NCBI GenBank assembly: GCA_964427895.1
Contig: CAYRUZ010000016.1
Location: 1 to 28,469 of the forward strand
Reading direction: 5' to 3'
From: CAYRUZ01 sp964427895
GTDB lineage: Bacteria > Patescibacteriota > Gracilibacteria > Peribacterales > Peribacteraceae
Length of the DNA: 28,469 nt
In this document: positions 14,301 to 22,532 of the stretch, piece after piece
How the letters are laid out: each line of letters starts with the position of its first letter
Position numbering within the stretch: the stretch's first letter is position 1
Position numbers and translations under genes: made by a program
Notes under the pieces: generated by a model
The model's database searches: none
What the model saw: the letters and a program-made list of their open reading frames with translations, nothing else
Told to the model about the DNA's origin: nothing

Positions 14301-15443
14301 ATGAAGACGAATCTGCTGAATGCCGGGCCGGCGCTGTTTCTGGCCCAGCCCTTCTCCCCCAATCGCGCGGGGTGGAACAGTCTCGAAGCGTGCTGCAAGA
14401 CCGCCGGTGCGGCCGGTTACCGTGGCGGGATCCAACTCCCGCTCTGGGACGGCCGTCTCATCGACCTCAAGCAAGCCGCCGCGAGCAAGGCCTACTGCGA
14501 CGACCTGCATGCAAAGGCCATCGCTGCCGGCTGCAAGATCAGCTCGGTCGCGAACCACCTCAATACCAACCTCGTCTGCGTGTCGCCCAGCTACGCGGCG
14601 CAACTGTCCCTCTTCGCGCCCGAATCGCTCCACTTCGCCCCCGTCAGCCAACTCCAGAACTGGGCCGACGAACAGGTGAAACTGACGGTGCTCGCGACCA
14701 AGAACCTCGGTTTCGACCGCTGTGCGGCGTTCTCCGGCGGCGTGCTCTTCCCCTACGTGTACAAGTGGCCGGCTCAGCCCGGCGGACTCGTCCACAACGG
14801 GATGCTGCACCTCGCCCGGCGCTGGATGCCGCACTTCAACTTCGCGCAGCAGCACGGCGTGCGCTGGGGCTTCGAATTGCACCCCGGCATGGACTTGGTC
14901 TGCGGCGGCTCGCTGGCGATGTTCCTCGACAACAAGTACGCCAAGAACCACCCGGCGGCGTGCATCAACCTCGACGTGTCCCATTCCGTGCTCATGGGCA
15001 TGACGCCCAAGAACATCGAAGACCACATCCGGCAGTGCGCTTCCCGCATCGTGATGTGGCACATCAAGGACGCGGAATACCTGCCGAACGGTGAGTGGGG
15101 CGTCTACTGCTACCAACCGTGGATCAACTGCCCCGGCCAATTCCGCTCGCTCGGCGACGGCCAAGTGGATTACCCGCGGCTGTTCAGCCTCGCGCGGGAA
15201 CTCGGCATCGACGTCGTCCCCACCGTCGAATGGGAATGCTCGCGCAAGGGTATCCAACAGGGCATCGTCGAAGAAGGAGCCGCGTACGTCGAAGCGTGCA
15301 TCACGGGCAAGGCGGTTCCCGCAAAGACCACGCCGCGCGCACACAGCGACGTCTTCGACGCCTTCGCCGGCGGCAACGTCGGCCGCCGCCTCATCGCGAG
15401 CATGATCGGCATCCCGGAAGCCCAAGTCGATCTGACCGCGTGA
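14301..15443 (+). CDS. Xylose isomerase-like TIM-barrel protein (sugar phosphate isomerase/epimerase)
   Basis: 380 residues. Features of the AP-endonuclease-2/xylose-isomerase-like barrel: an early GYRGGIQLPLWDG strand, GFDRCAAFSGG, WGFELHPGMDLV (putative metal Glu and His), CINLDVSHS, VMWHIKDAEY and VPTVEWECSRKGIQQG (second metal Glu). These His, Asp and Glu residues would bind a divalent metal for aldose-ketose or epimer conversion; the substrate is unknown. GGAG (14288-14291) lies 9 nt before the ATG, a true Shine-Dalgarno sequence unlike most genes here. Divergent from the SLH esterase gene, so both may serve use of an external sugar polymer (inference). A strong terminator follows. Confidence 0.85.
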   Translation: MKTNLLNAGPALFLAQPFSPNRAGWNSLEACCKTAGAAGYRGGIQLPLWDGRLIDLKQAAASKAYCDDLHAKAIAAGCKISSVANHLNTNLVCVSPSYAAQLSLFAPESLHFAPVSQLQNWADEQVKLTVLATKNLGFDRCAAFSGGVLFPYVYKWPAQPGGLVHNGMLHLARRWMPHFNFAQQHGVRWGFELHPGMDLVCGGSLAMFLDNKYAKNHPAACINLDVSHSVLMGMTPKNIEDHIRQCASRIVMWHIKDAEYLPNGEWGVYCYQPWINCPGQFRSLGDGQVDYPRLFSLARELGIDVVPTVEWECSRKGIQQGIVEEGAAYVEACITGKAVPAKTTPRAHSDVFDAFAGGNVGRRLIASMIGIPEAQVDLTA

Positions 15444-15472
15444 TGCATCCATTGCAGTAAAAAGGAGCCATG

Positions 15473-15499
15473 CCCGGTCCACCTCGGTGGACCGGGTTT
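15473..15499 (+). terminator. Terminator of the sugar isomerase-like gene
   Basis: Perfect 10-bp stem CCCGGTCCAC/GTGGACCGGG (15473-15482/15487-15496), CTCG tetraloop, followed by TTTG. It lies 30 bases after the stop. Confidence 0.8.
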
Positions 15500-15506
15500 G
15501 TGCTGC

Positions 15507-15540
15507 AAAAAAATCCGCGATGCCCTCGAGCATCGCGGAT
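15507..15540 (-). terminator. Strong terminator of the minus-strand gene at 15546
   Basis: On the minus strand, 11-bp stem ATCCGCGATGC/GCATCGCGGAT (15540-15530/15523-15513) with a 6-nt loop is followed by seven T (15513-15507). A textbook intrinsic terminator. Confidence 0.9.
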
Positions 15541-15545
15541 CGCGT

Positions 15546-16106
15546 TCATTCACGCCATCGTTTCGTGGGTCCATTGCCGCTGTCCTTGTCTTTCTTCGGC
15601 CGGAGTTTTTCCGCTATTTCCGCCCTGTGGGCGTCCGCTCGTCCTTTCTTCTCCCGCAGCTCGGCGTCGAAATCGCTTCTTTCGTCCTCGCCGTATGTCT
15701 CCAGTTTGAGTGCGCCTCGGACGGCATTCAGTGCCTTCCGCGCGCGGCCGACGTTGCATCGCACCGAGGGATGGTAAGACGGGAAGTCCTCTTCATCCGA
15801 ACTGATGAGGAATACCTCGCCTTCTCGAAAATAGAATGAGAGCTGGTTTCCCTTCGAGACGATATCAACGCGGTCATTCCGAGCATCCGGTCGGACGGTG
15901 ATCGTCACTCCGTCGCGTTCGAGCTGGTACTTCGTGGTTTTTCCGGGCAGCGTCTTCCATGCGCCGCCTTTCGCGATCGTGGCTCGCATCAGCGTAATCG
16001 CGTCCGCGACGGGATCGCGCCTCCTTCTGCTGCAGAACACGTTCCAGAGGAACCATCCTGCAAAGATCGCGATGAATCCGCCGCCGACGAACCACACATA
16101 CGTCAT
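15546..16106 (-). CDS. Hypothetical single-span membrane protein
   Basis: 186 residues, family not recognised. One N-terminal transmembrane helix (4-24) is followed by CSRRRRD and a cytoplasmic-looking domain. This domain has beta character (TKYQLERDGVTITVRPDARNDRVDIVSKGNQLSFYF) and the tail is very charged (EDERSDFDAELREKKGRAD, then Lys/Arg/Asp-rich to the end). It is one of few genes here with a Shine-Dalgarno-like run, GGGAGGAG, just upstream of ATG 16106. It ends at a strong terminator and is preceded by the YbaK gene after 101 bases, which contain the small inverted repeat TCACAC/GTGTGA. Confidence 0.6.
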   Translation of the reverse strand: MTYVWFVGGGFIAIFAGWFLWNVFCSRRRRDPVADAITLMRATIAKGGAWKTLPGKTTKYQLERDGVTITVRPDARNDRVDIVSKGNQLSFYFREGEVFLISSDEEDFPSYHPSVRCNVGRARKALNAVRGALKLETYGEDERSDFDAELREKKGRADAHRAEIAEKLRPKKDKDSGNGPTKRWRE

Positions 16107-16207
16107 ACGCTCCTCCCTTCTTGGATGGACCGCTCACACACACCGTGTGAATGAACGATCATCGCATGCTACGCCCGTCCGCCGTCACACTCACTCGACA
16201 GAGGCGG

Positions 16208-16699
16208 TCACTCGTGACGCGCAGGCACATCGAGAATGCGGGCCTCGTGCCCCGTCGCCTTCAGGAATGCGAGGATGCCGTCGTGCGGGATGACGCACGT
16301 CGCCGTATTCGTGAGGGGGTGGCACTGCATCGCATCGGCGTTCCACAATTCTTCGTCGATCACCACTTCCACCGCATGGTCGGTGTCGTTGGCCAATCCC
16401 AGGAGCGTCACCGATCCCGGCGTCACGCCGAGGTGGCGCATCAATCGCTCGGGGTCCGCGAAGCTCAATTTATCTGCCGCGAGGAGCGGCTTGAGTCCTT
16501 TCAGGTCGACGCGCTTTTCGTGGGCGACGACGACCAGGATGTTGCGCGATCCTTTGGCGTCGCGCAGAAAAAGGTTCTTGGTTCCAGCGCCGGGCATGGG
16601 CGGCAGTTTGCTCGATTCCTCGACCGTGAAAACGGCGGGATGTTCGATGCGCTCGAACGGAATGTCGTGTTGCCTGAGGAAGACATCGATGTCGATCAT
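16208..16699 (-). CDS. YbaK/ProX-type aminoacyl-tRNA deacylase
   Basis: 163 residues, the size of a free-standing editing domain. Motifs of the prolyl-tRNA-synthetase-associated editing family: FERIEHPAVFTVEES (15-29), GAGTKNLFLRD with the conserved Lys41 (37-47), VVVAHEKRVDLKGLK, and GVTPGSVTLLGLAND (91-105), the part that shapes the active site. Such proteins hydrolyse Ala (or other small residues) from misacylated tRNA(Pro). The ProXp-ala/PrdX subgroup is the best guess. TACGCT (16712-16707) ends 7 nt before the ATG. The gene is divergent from the YibE/F gene, with about 90 bases between starts. Confidence 0.9.
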   Translation of the reverse strand: MIDIDVFLRQHDIPFERIEHPAVFTVEESSKLPPMPGAGTKNLFLRDAKGSRNILVVVAHEKRVDLKGLKPLLAADKLSFADPERLMRHLGVTPGSVTLLGLANDTDHAVEVVIDEELWNADAMQCHPLTNTATCVIPHDGILAFLKATGHEARILDVPARHE

Positions 16700-16789
16700 T
16701 GAAAGCAGCGTAACGATCCAGCACGGCCATTTCCATCTTCATTATTGAGAATGGTTTGCATCAGTGAATTTGCCGCGTACTATCCGTTC

Positions 16790-17923
16790 ATGCGTCACAT
16801 ACGGCTGATCCCTCTTGCACTGCTCTGCCTATTGATGGCGGTTCCGGTATCAGCACAGCCCGCCGAGCCCCATGAGGAATTTTCCACTGCCCGTGTTTTG
16901 CAGATCATTCGCGAAGAGCCGCAGAGTGCGTATGGATTCAATCGGTTGGTGCAGACGGTGCGTTTGCAGCTTTTGAATGGTGGCGAGGCAGGGACGTCCA
17001 TCACCGTTGAAAACGCCGTGCTCGATGGGAGGGCCGACATGCGGCTTACGGCGGGAGAAACCATCGTGGTACACAAAATCACCAACGTGGAGGGTAAAGA
17101 AGAATATTTGATTGCGGAGAAGTACCGTCTGACGGGCGTGTACCTGCTCACCGGCATTTTTCTCGTCCTGTGTTTCTTGCTTGGCGGATGGACGGGGCTC
17201 GGTTCGCTTGTGGGACTTGCGGTGAGCGTTCTGGTTCTCATCTCCTATGTCGTGCCCCAGATCGTCGCTGGTGCCAATCCGCTTCTGGTCAGCTTTGCTG
17301 GTTCGTGCGTGATTGCGGTCACTTCGTTGTATCTGGCGCATGGATTCCATCGTCGCACGACCGTGGCGCTGGGGAGCACGCTTATCACGCTTTCGTTGTC
17401 CACCGTGGTCGCCGTCCTTTTTGTGCATGCCACCAAGTTGTTCGGCATGGGCACGGAGGAATCGATGTATCTGCAAATGGGATCTTTGCAGAATGTGAAT
17501 CTGCAGGGACTACTGCTCGGGGGCATTGTCATCGGTTGTCTCGGAGTGCTTGATGATGTCACTACGGCTCAAACGGCAGCCATAGATGAAATCCGTAAGG
17601 CAAATCCCACCCTCACGCGCTTGCAGCTCTGGGCTGCAGGTTTCTCCGTGGGCAAAGAACACATCGCCTCGCTCGTCAATACCCTGGCTTTGGCATACGT
17701 CGGTGCGTCTCTGCCGCTCTTGCTCCTCTTCAGTACCAACAGCGAGTACCCCCTGTGGGTCACCCTCAACAGTGAATTCCTGGTCGAAGAAATCGTTCGT
17801 ACCCTCGTTGGAAGCGTCACGCTCCTTTTGGCAGTGCCTATCTCTACCTGGTGCGCCGCGACATTCCTCGATGGATCGGCGTCCGGGCATGCACATGGGC
17901 ATACGTTTTCGCATCATCATTGA
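16790..17923 (+). CDS. YibE/F family membrane protein with His-rich tail
   Basis: 377 residues. Signal-like N-terminus (1-22, ending VPVSAQP), an extracytoplasmic beta domain with TAGETIVVHKITNVEGKEEY, then about seven or eight transmembrane helices. Family landmarks are GVLDDVTTAQTAAIDEI and FSVGKEHIASLVNTLALAYVGASLPL, which identify YibE/F; the transported or sensed molecule is not established. The C-terminus SGHAHGHTFSHHH could bind metal. Start chosen at 16790, where TACTAT (16778-16783) ends 6 nt upstream with TTGCAT 16 bp before it; the in-frame ATG at 16752 overlaps the start of this -35 and lies upstream of the predicted transcript start. Confidence 0.88.
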   Translation: MRHIRLIPLALLCLLMAVPVSAQPAEPHEEFSTARVLQIIREEPQSAYGFNRLVQTVRLQLLNGGEAGTSITVENAVLDGRADMRLTAGETIVVHKITNVEGKEEYLIAEKYRLTGVYLLTGIFLVLCFLLGGWTGLGSLVGLAVSVLVLISYVVPQIVAGANPLLVSFAGSCVIAVTSLYLAHGFHRRTTVALGSTLITLSLSTVVAVLFVHATKLFGMGTEESMYLQMGSLQNVNLQGLLLGGIVIGCLGVLDDVTTAQTAAIDEIRKANPTLTRLQLWAAGFSVGKEHIASLVNTLALAYVGASLPLLLLFSTNSEYPLWVTLNSEFLVEEIVRTLVGSVTLLLAVPISTWCAATFLDGSASGHAHGHTFSHHH

Positions 17924-17947
17924 ATTGATCGTCCTCGCCGGACATCG

Positions 17948-17974
17948 AAAAAGGCCGCGTGAGCGGCCTTTTTT
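17948..17974. terminator. Bidirectional terminator between yibE/F-like and LPQTG genes
   Basis: GGCCGC/GCGGCC stem (17953-17958/17963-17968), GTGA loop, flanked by five A and six T, so it works in both directions for the convergent genes ending at 17923 and 17993. Confidence 0.9.
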
Positions 17975-17992
17975 CTTCCGTTTGCGGATGTC

Positions 17993-19384
17993 TTACGCGG
18001 GCAGGATCTTCTTCATCAGTCCGCCGCCCAAGCCGATGCCCATGAGCACCATGCTCAGGAAGAAGAGGGGATTGGCGGAGGGGGAAGCCGCAGCGGCGAG
18101 CGACTTGAGGTCGACGCCGGTCTGGGGCAGGTGGCTCAAGATGCGCACCGTGGTGCCGCCGCTCAGCTCGACGTTCGTGGCCCACATGTGGGAATTCACG
18201 CGGACGGACGTGCCGTGCGCGACCGTGTCACGGACCTTGGCCGAGAAGCGTACGAGGCGCTGCTCGTTGGCTGCGAAGGCGCCCAGGTTCCAGCGGATGG
18301 TGTCACCCGTCACGGTGCCGCCGCCGGAGTTCGTGATCGTCAGGAGGTTCGGGTCGAAGTATCCCTCGACGCGCAGGCCCGAGCGAGCGGTGCCGTTGTT
18401 CTGCACGCGGATCGTGTACCAGACCGTGTCGCCCGGCAGGGCTTCGACCAAGTCGGCGTAGGTGGAGAGCGAGATACCGTTCACCTGCGACGGCGTGGAA
18501 GTGGCAGTCGTGCGGTACACGGGCTTGGAGCTCGTCGTGTTGGCGACGACCGGATCGCCGTAATTCGGGATGTTCGTGTAGAAGTTGTCGTCGACGTAGT
18601 ACGCCGTCGTGCCCGGACGGTACTCGCTGTCGTCGAGGTAGGACGAGCAGCCCGTATCGGCGGGGTAATCGACGCGACCATCGCGATCGTTGTCGCGGGT
18701 GTCGTTGCACTGCGGGCGAGTACCGGCCTGCGTTGCCGTCGTCTCCGTGCGGTAGCGGCTGTACGAAGCGCCGTTGTAGGCGTCGCCGTCGATGTGGCAG
18801 TTCGGATCGTTGCGGTCCGTGCGGCCGTCGCGGTCGTTGTCGACGCCGTCGTTGCATTGGTACGTCTGGGCGATCGTGCTGTTCTCGCGGCGCGAGGGAT
18901 CGTAGGATGCCCCGTTGCTCACGCGGCCGTCCGTGTGACAATCGGTATCGGACTGGTCGGTGCGGTTGTCTCCGTCATTGTCGAGGTTGTCGTTGCAGGT
19001 GCCGACGATGGTGATCGGACCGACGATCTTGTTGGAGAAGGTCACCTGTGCGCATCCGCCGTTCGGAACCGTCACGGTGCCGTTGCTCGGGACGACGTTC
19101 AGGAAGCCCCAGCCGGAAGGAACGCGTTCCGTCACGCGGTGCGAACCGATGGACACGCTGTCGAAGCGGGCGCGACCGGCTCCGTTCGTGGTCTCGGAGC
19201 GGCGTCCGTCGAGGAACACCGTGAAAGCCGGAGCGTACTCGAGGAGCGAGCCGCCGCGGTCCTGGGCGTTGACCTGGACCTCAATGCATCCGTAGCCGTC
19301 CGCGGAGCTGTTGCCCGGGAGGTACGTGAACGGTGCTGCCAAGAAGAGGAGCAGACCGGCCAGGAAAATGGAGCGCATACGCAT
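17993..19384 (-). CDS. LPQTG-anchored surface protein with calcium-binding Cys-framed repeats
   Basis: 463 residues. Signal peptide (1-27); a SpaA/transthyretin-like domain (about 30-120, CIEVQVNAQD, GAGRARFDSVSIGSHRVTE); and three repeats of CNDxxDNDxDxRxDxxDxxC (about 130-149, 177-196, 226-246) resembling thrombospondin type 3 calcium loops. A DUF11-like beta domain follows at about 305-410 (GDTVWYTIRVQNNGTA). The C-terminus has LPQTG (419-423), a hydrophobic stretch and KK, the layout of a sortase sorting signal. No sortase gene is in the window. Start 19384 was chosen because the promoter -10 lies directly against the upstream ATG at 19408, which would therefore not be transcribed. Confidence 0.88.
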   Translation of the reverse strand: MRMRSIFLAGLLLFLAAPFTYLPGNSSADGYGCIEVQVNAQDRGGSLLEYAPAFTVFLDGRRSETTNGAGRARFDSVSIGSHRVTERVPSGWGFLNVVPSNGTVTVPNGGCAQVTFSNKIVGPITIVGTCNDNLDNDGDNRTDQSDTDCHTDGRVSNGASYDPSRRENSTIAQTYQCNDGVDNDRDGRTDRNDPNCHIDGDAYNGASYSRYRTETTATQAGTRPQCNDTRDNDRDGRVDYPADTGCSSYLDDSEYRPGTTAYYVDDNFYTNIPNYGDPVVANTTSSKPVYRTTATSTPSQVNGISLSTYADLVEALPGDTVWYTIRVQNNGTARSGLRVEGYFDPNLLTITNSGGGTVTGDTIRWNLGAFAANEQRLVRFSAKVRDTVAHGTSVRVNSHMWATNVELSGGTTVRILSHLPQTGVDLKSLAAAASPSANPLFFLSMVLMGIGLGGGLMKKILPA

Positions 19385-19408
19385 AGCGTGACGGGGAATG
19401 TCTGACAT

Positions 19409-19436
19409 AAACTACTTAATCTGCGGAATTAGTCAA
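19409..19436 (-). promoter_or_regulatory. Promoter of the LPQTG protein gene
   Basis: On the minus strand TTGACT (19436-19431), 16-bp spacer, TAGTTT (19414-19409). Predicted start about 19402, giving an 18-nt leader to ATG 19384. Confidence 0.55.
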
Positions 19437-19574
19437 GTTTGGGTCATATCGCCATTTGTAAACGTCAATTGTCAAAAGGACGGGGATTTTTTGTGTAACT
19501 GCCCGATCGGTTAAGGATGACGTCTTGTATTCATCCTGCGTGGCGTCTGGTGCCTCTCGGTTTGCGGTTTGCCC

Positions 19575-19603
19575 TTGCTGGCGGACGATGGCTCCATTAC
19601 ACT
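19575..19603 (+). promoter_or_regulatory. Promoter of rplU
   Basis: TTGCTG (19575-19580), 17-bp spacer, TACACT (19598-19603), predicted leader of about 19 nt. The rest of the 244-base gap after the LPQTG gene start shows nothing clear. Confidence 0.5.
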
Positions 19604-19628
19604 CCGTTCACTTTTTCACCGCCCGACC

Positions 19629-19949
19629 ATGTTTGCCGTTGTCTCAATCGCCGGTTTCCAGGAGATTGTCCGTGAGGGCGATACGCTCGACATTCCTCAT
19701 CAGCAAGCCGATAAAGGCGCGAGCCTGACTTTCGGAGACGTGCTGATGCTCTCTCCGAAGGAGGGGGAAATCGTCCTCGGCGCTCCCTTTGTTTCCGGCG
19801 CGTCCATCGAGGCCACCGTCATGGAACATGGCCGCACGGACAAGGTCGCTATCGTCAAATTCCGCCGCCGCAAGCGCTACACGCGCGCCGGCACGCATCG
19901 CCAGGGATTCACGACGATCCAGATCAAGAAGATCAACGCGGGCAAGTAA
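19629..19949 (+). CDS. rplU: 50S ribosomal protein L21
   Basis: 106 residues, standard length. FAVVSIAGFQEIVREGDTLDI at the start matches the family (YAVI..GGKQ..V..GD.L), with VLMLSPKEG and the C-terminal RRKRYTRAGTHRQGFTTIQIKKI, the L21 rRNA-binding signature (RR.GHRQ..T.I.I). ATG 19629 is the natural start. Usually rpmA (L27) follows; here the next gene is on the other strand, so rpmA is elsewhere. The last residues converge on the caspase-like gene with a 42-base gap and no clear terminator. Confidence 0.95.
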   Translation: MFAVVSIAGFQEIVREGDTLDIPHQQADKGASLTFGDVLMLSPKEGEIVLGAPFVSGASIEATVMEHGRTDKVAIVKFRRRKRYTRAGTHRQGFTTIQIKKINAGK

Positions 19950-19991
19950 TCGTCCGCCGAGTGATTGCTCAAGTGCGTTTATCGCAGCTTT

Positions 19992-21278
19992 TTACAGTGC
20001 ATCCGGCTCGACCATCCGCATGTCCAGTGCGGGGATCACGTCGCTCTTCTTGCCCTCCGCGCCTGCCAGCGGGAGAAGCGAGAGGGTCTCTTTGAATGCT
20101 TTGGCCGGTTTGAAGCCGTGCACGAGCACCAGTTCATAGTAGAGCAGGTCCGCGAGTGCACTGCCGCCCCAGTCCACGGACGTGGCGTAGCCCGACACGG
20201 GGAAGCGAGCGGAAGCCGGCATGCCTTTAAGGATGCGGGTGGCATAATCGCCCTTCATCGTCAGGCAGGAGGCCAGATGCAGGAGTTTGACGTTCGGCGC
20301 GTTGCGCAGGGTGTCGGAGAAAACGGAGGGCGATACCGGCGTTTGCATGGCGGAGCCGAAGACTCCCTTTTCCGTGCCGTGGCTCGAGATCACCACCACG
20401 GTCGGTTCCACAAGGTAGGAGACCTCCGAGAGCCAGTGGCGCAGCTCTTCTTCGGTGGCGAATCGCCGGTGACGGACGCGGACGGAGGGCGCACGGGCGA
20501 AGAACGTTTTGATGATATCGCCGAAGTTGTATTCGCTCTCGGCCATGCTCTCCTCCCAGTTCGCCTCGAGGACGACGAGCCACGTCACTCCCGGCTCGGC
20601 CACCACGCGACTGCCGTTCCAGTTCTGCCATGTGCTCGATTTGGCGGAGGTCGAGCGCCACTTGCCGTCGAACGATCGGGCGTCGGGCGAAAGCTCGAAC
20701 CATCCCTCTCCCTGGGCGGCCTCCTCCTTGTACGTGAAGGTCAGCTTCCGGCCGGTGACCGTTCCTTGAATCGTCGCCTCGCCCCCCGATTCGTACGTTC
20801 CCGTCACGGCATCGCCGTCTTGCACCAACCGCACCCGGCCGAAGTTGGTGTCCCAGATGCCGGTGTAGGCCGTCGATTCCTTCTTCGGCCTTTTGCCGAT
20901 CCAGGTCTCCCAGGCCTGGCTGGATGTTTCGCGCCATTTTCCGGAGAAAGATTGTCGATCGTCATTGAGGACGAATACGCCGCTGCCCGAGACCGCCGGT
21001 TCGTGGTAGCTGAATTCCAATGTCTCTCCGTCCGTCATGACACCGTCGATGGCGCTGCGCTCGCCGTCGAAGAGGTAGTAGCCCGTCACATGTTTTCCTT
21101 CGCTCTGCAGTTCCATGTAGCCGTAGGAGGTCTCCCACGGTCCGTCGAATCCCGGCGCGTTTTCCCCGCGCGCCCCGGCGATCGCCAAGAGCAGAGCCGC
21201 ACAAGCGATGCCGAGCACCAGCGGCTTGGGGGCGTATCGCCACACTTCCGATGTCGGAGCGGTTGCGGACGTGACCAT
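19992..21278 (-). CDS. Secreted or membrane-anchored caspase-like (clan CD) protein with two beta repeats
   Basis: 428 residues from ATG 21278 (a GTG at 21296 is possible). A membrane-targeting helix at about 19-36 is followed by two related modules of about 85 residues (46-130 and 140-224) sharing G.W.T..G...L...G..VTG.Y, I.G......L.F.Y.E and SF.GKWR..S..W..W.G.R. The C-terminal domain has VVVISSHGTEKG (His300) and LLHLASCLT (Cys338), the His-Gly and Cys dyad placement of caspase, CHAT and gingipain-like peptidases, followed by FPVSGYATSVDW. This suggests a cysteine peptidase outside the cytoplasm, or an inactive relative. No partner genes are adjacent. Confidence 0.65.
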   Translation of the reverse strand: MVTSATAPTSEVWRYAPKPLVLGIACAALLLAIAGARGENAPGFDGPWETSYGYMELQSEGKHVTGYYLFDGERSAIDGVMTDGETLEFSYHEPAVSGSGVFVLNDDRQSFSGKWRETSSQAWETWIGKRPKKESTAYTGIWDTNFGRVRLVQDGDAVTGTYESGGEATIQGTVTGRKLTFTYKEEAAQGEGWFELSPDARSFDGKWRSTSAKSSTWQNWNGSRVVAEPGVTWLVVLEANWEESMAESEYNFGDIIKTFFARAPSVRVRHRRFATEEELRHWLSEVSYLVEPTVVVISSHGTEKGVFGSAMQTPVSPSVFSDTLRNAPNVKLLHLASCLTMKGDYATRILKGMPASARFPVSGYATSVDWGGSALADLLYYELVLVHGFKPAKAFKETLSLLPLAGAEGKKSDVIPALDMRMVEPDAL

Positions 21279-21321
21279 CGACACGAAACGTAGCACGTCC
21301 GTCGCAGTGCTTCACTTGCGC

Positions 21322-22419
21322 TTACGCTGCATGGTTGGCTTCTCGTTCAATTTCCTCGCGCAGCGTGCGGATGGCTTGCAGGGTGAGGCCCATGTTCTGC
21401 GCGCAGGCGATGGATTCACCGAGGCGCTCTTTGCTGCGCAGCAAATGGCAGAGATAACTGCGCTTGTGCGTGCGGCTCCATGCGACAGGCGACTGCGGGT
21501 CGATGGGGGAATGGTCGTGCAGGTAGCGCGCGTTGGTGATGCGGATGGCCGTTCCGTCGGAGAGGTGCAGCGTGCCGTGCCGCGCTTCGCGCATCGGCAG
21601 AACACAATCGAACAGGTCGATCCCGCGGCGCACGCACTCACGGTGCTGCTCGCTGCGTCCCACGCCCATCAAGTAGCGGACGCTTTCTTGGGGCAACAAC
21701 GGACAAACGACATCGATCACGCCCAGCATCTCGTCGTTGCTCTCGCCCACGGCGAGACCGCCGATGGCATAGCCGTCGAAACCGATGGCGATCAGTTCCT
21801 GCGCGCATTTCTCACGCAGATCGCGCTCCAAGCCGCCTTGGACGATGCAGAACAACAGCGGGCGTTTGTCGGCCGTCAGCCCGCGTTCCTGGCATAGATC
21901 TTCATGCACCTGTTTGCAGCGCTTCGCCCAGCGCAGCGTGCGATCCACCGCTGCCTGGATGACGCGCCGCTTGGCCGTGCTGGGCGGACATTCGTCGAAG
22001 ACCATGATGATGTCCGATCCCAGCTTGTGCTGGATCTGCATCGCCTCGTCGGGTCCCAGAAAGTGCAGGCTGCCGTCACGGTGGGAGCGGAACTTCACGC
22101 CCGCCTCCGTGATCTTGCTCATCTTGCGCAGCGAGAAGACCTGGAAGCCGCCCGAATCGGTGAGGATGGGCTTGTCCCATCCGATGAACGTGTGCAGGCC
22201 GCCTGCATCGCGCACGATGTCTTCTCCCGGCTGCAAATGCAGGTGGTAGGTGTTGCAGAGCAACGCCTCCGCACCCAGCTCCAGGAGATCTTCATGCGTC
22301 ATGCCCTTCATCGCTCCGGCGGTGGCGACCGGGAAGAACAGGGGGGTCGTGACGGTGCCGTGCGGAGTGGTCAGCTCTCCCCGGCGTCCGATCGCGGTGG
22401 TGGCGGTAAGGCGGAACAT
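21322..22419 (-). CDS. tgt: tRNA-guanine transglycosylase, zinc cysteines missing
   Basis: 365 residues. Exchanges guanine for a queuosine precursor at the wobble base of tRNAs. Catalytic parts are intact: LTDSGGFQVFSL with Asp88, FDECPPS, CIVQGG, GGLAVGE and the nucleophile Asp271 in FDCVLP. The normal zinc site CxCxxC-x(n)-H is lost: the aligned residues are S310, V312 and S315, and only His325 (YLCHL) remains. The canonical PTRNARNG after the nucleophile is PMREARHG. Either the protein folds without zinc or its specificity has shifted. Start 22419 is preferred because TATGCT (22435-22430) overlaps the upstream ATG at 22434 and ends 10 nt before this one. Confidence 0.9.
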   Translation of the reverse strand: MFRLTATTAIGRRGELTTPHGTVTTPLFFPVATAGAMKGMTHEDLLELGAEALLCNTYHLHLQPGEDIVRDAGGLHTFIGWDKPILTDSGGFQVFSLRKMSKITEAGVKFRSHRDGSLHFLGPDEAMQIQHKLGSDIIMVFDECPPSTAKRRVIQAAVDRTLRWAKRCKQVHEDLCQERGLTADKRPLLFCIVQGGLERDLREKCAQELIAIGFDGYAIGGLAVGESNDEMLGVIDVVCPLLPQESVRYLMGVGRSEQHRECVRRGIDLFDCVLPMREARHGTLHLSDGTAIRITNARYLHDHSPIDPQSPVAWSRTHKRSYLCHLLRSKERLGESIACAQNMGLTLQAIRTLREEIEREANHAA

Positions 22420-22532
22420 GCGAGTCGGCAGCATAGCGGAAAGCGCTTGCGTCCACCCGCGTTCTGTTCACTCGTGACTTGTGGACCGCAGGGGTTAGCC
22501 GCAGAATCGCGTTGTTCTCTTCCCCCTCCGCT

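Noticed and set aside
19385..19408. ATG 19408 as start of the LPQTG protein
   Set aside because: It directly touches the -10 box, so it would lie upstream of the predicted transcript start; the signal peptide begins at 19384.
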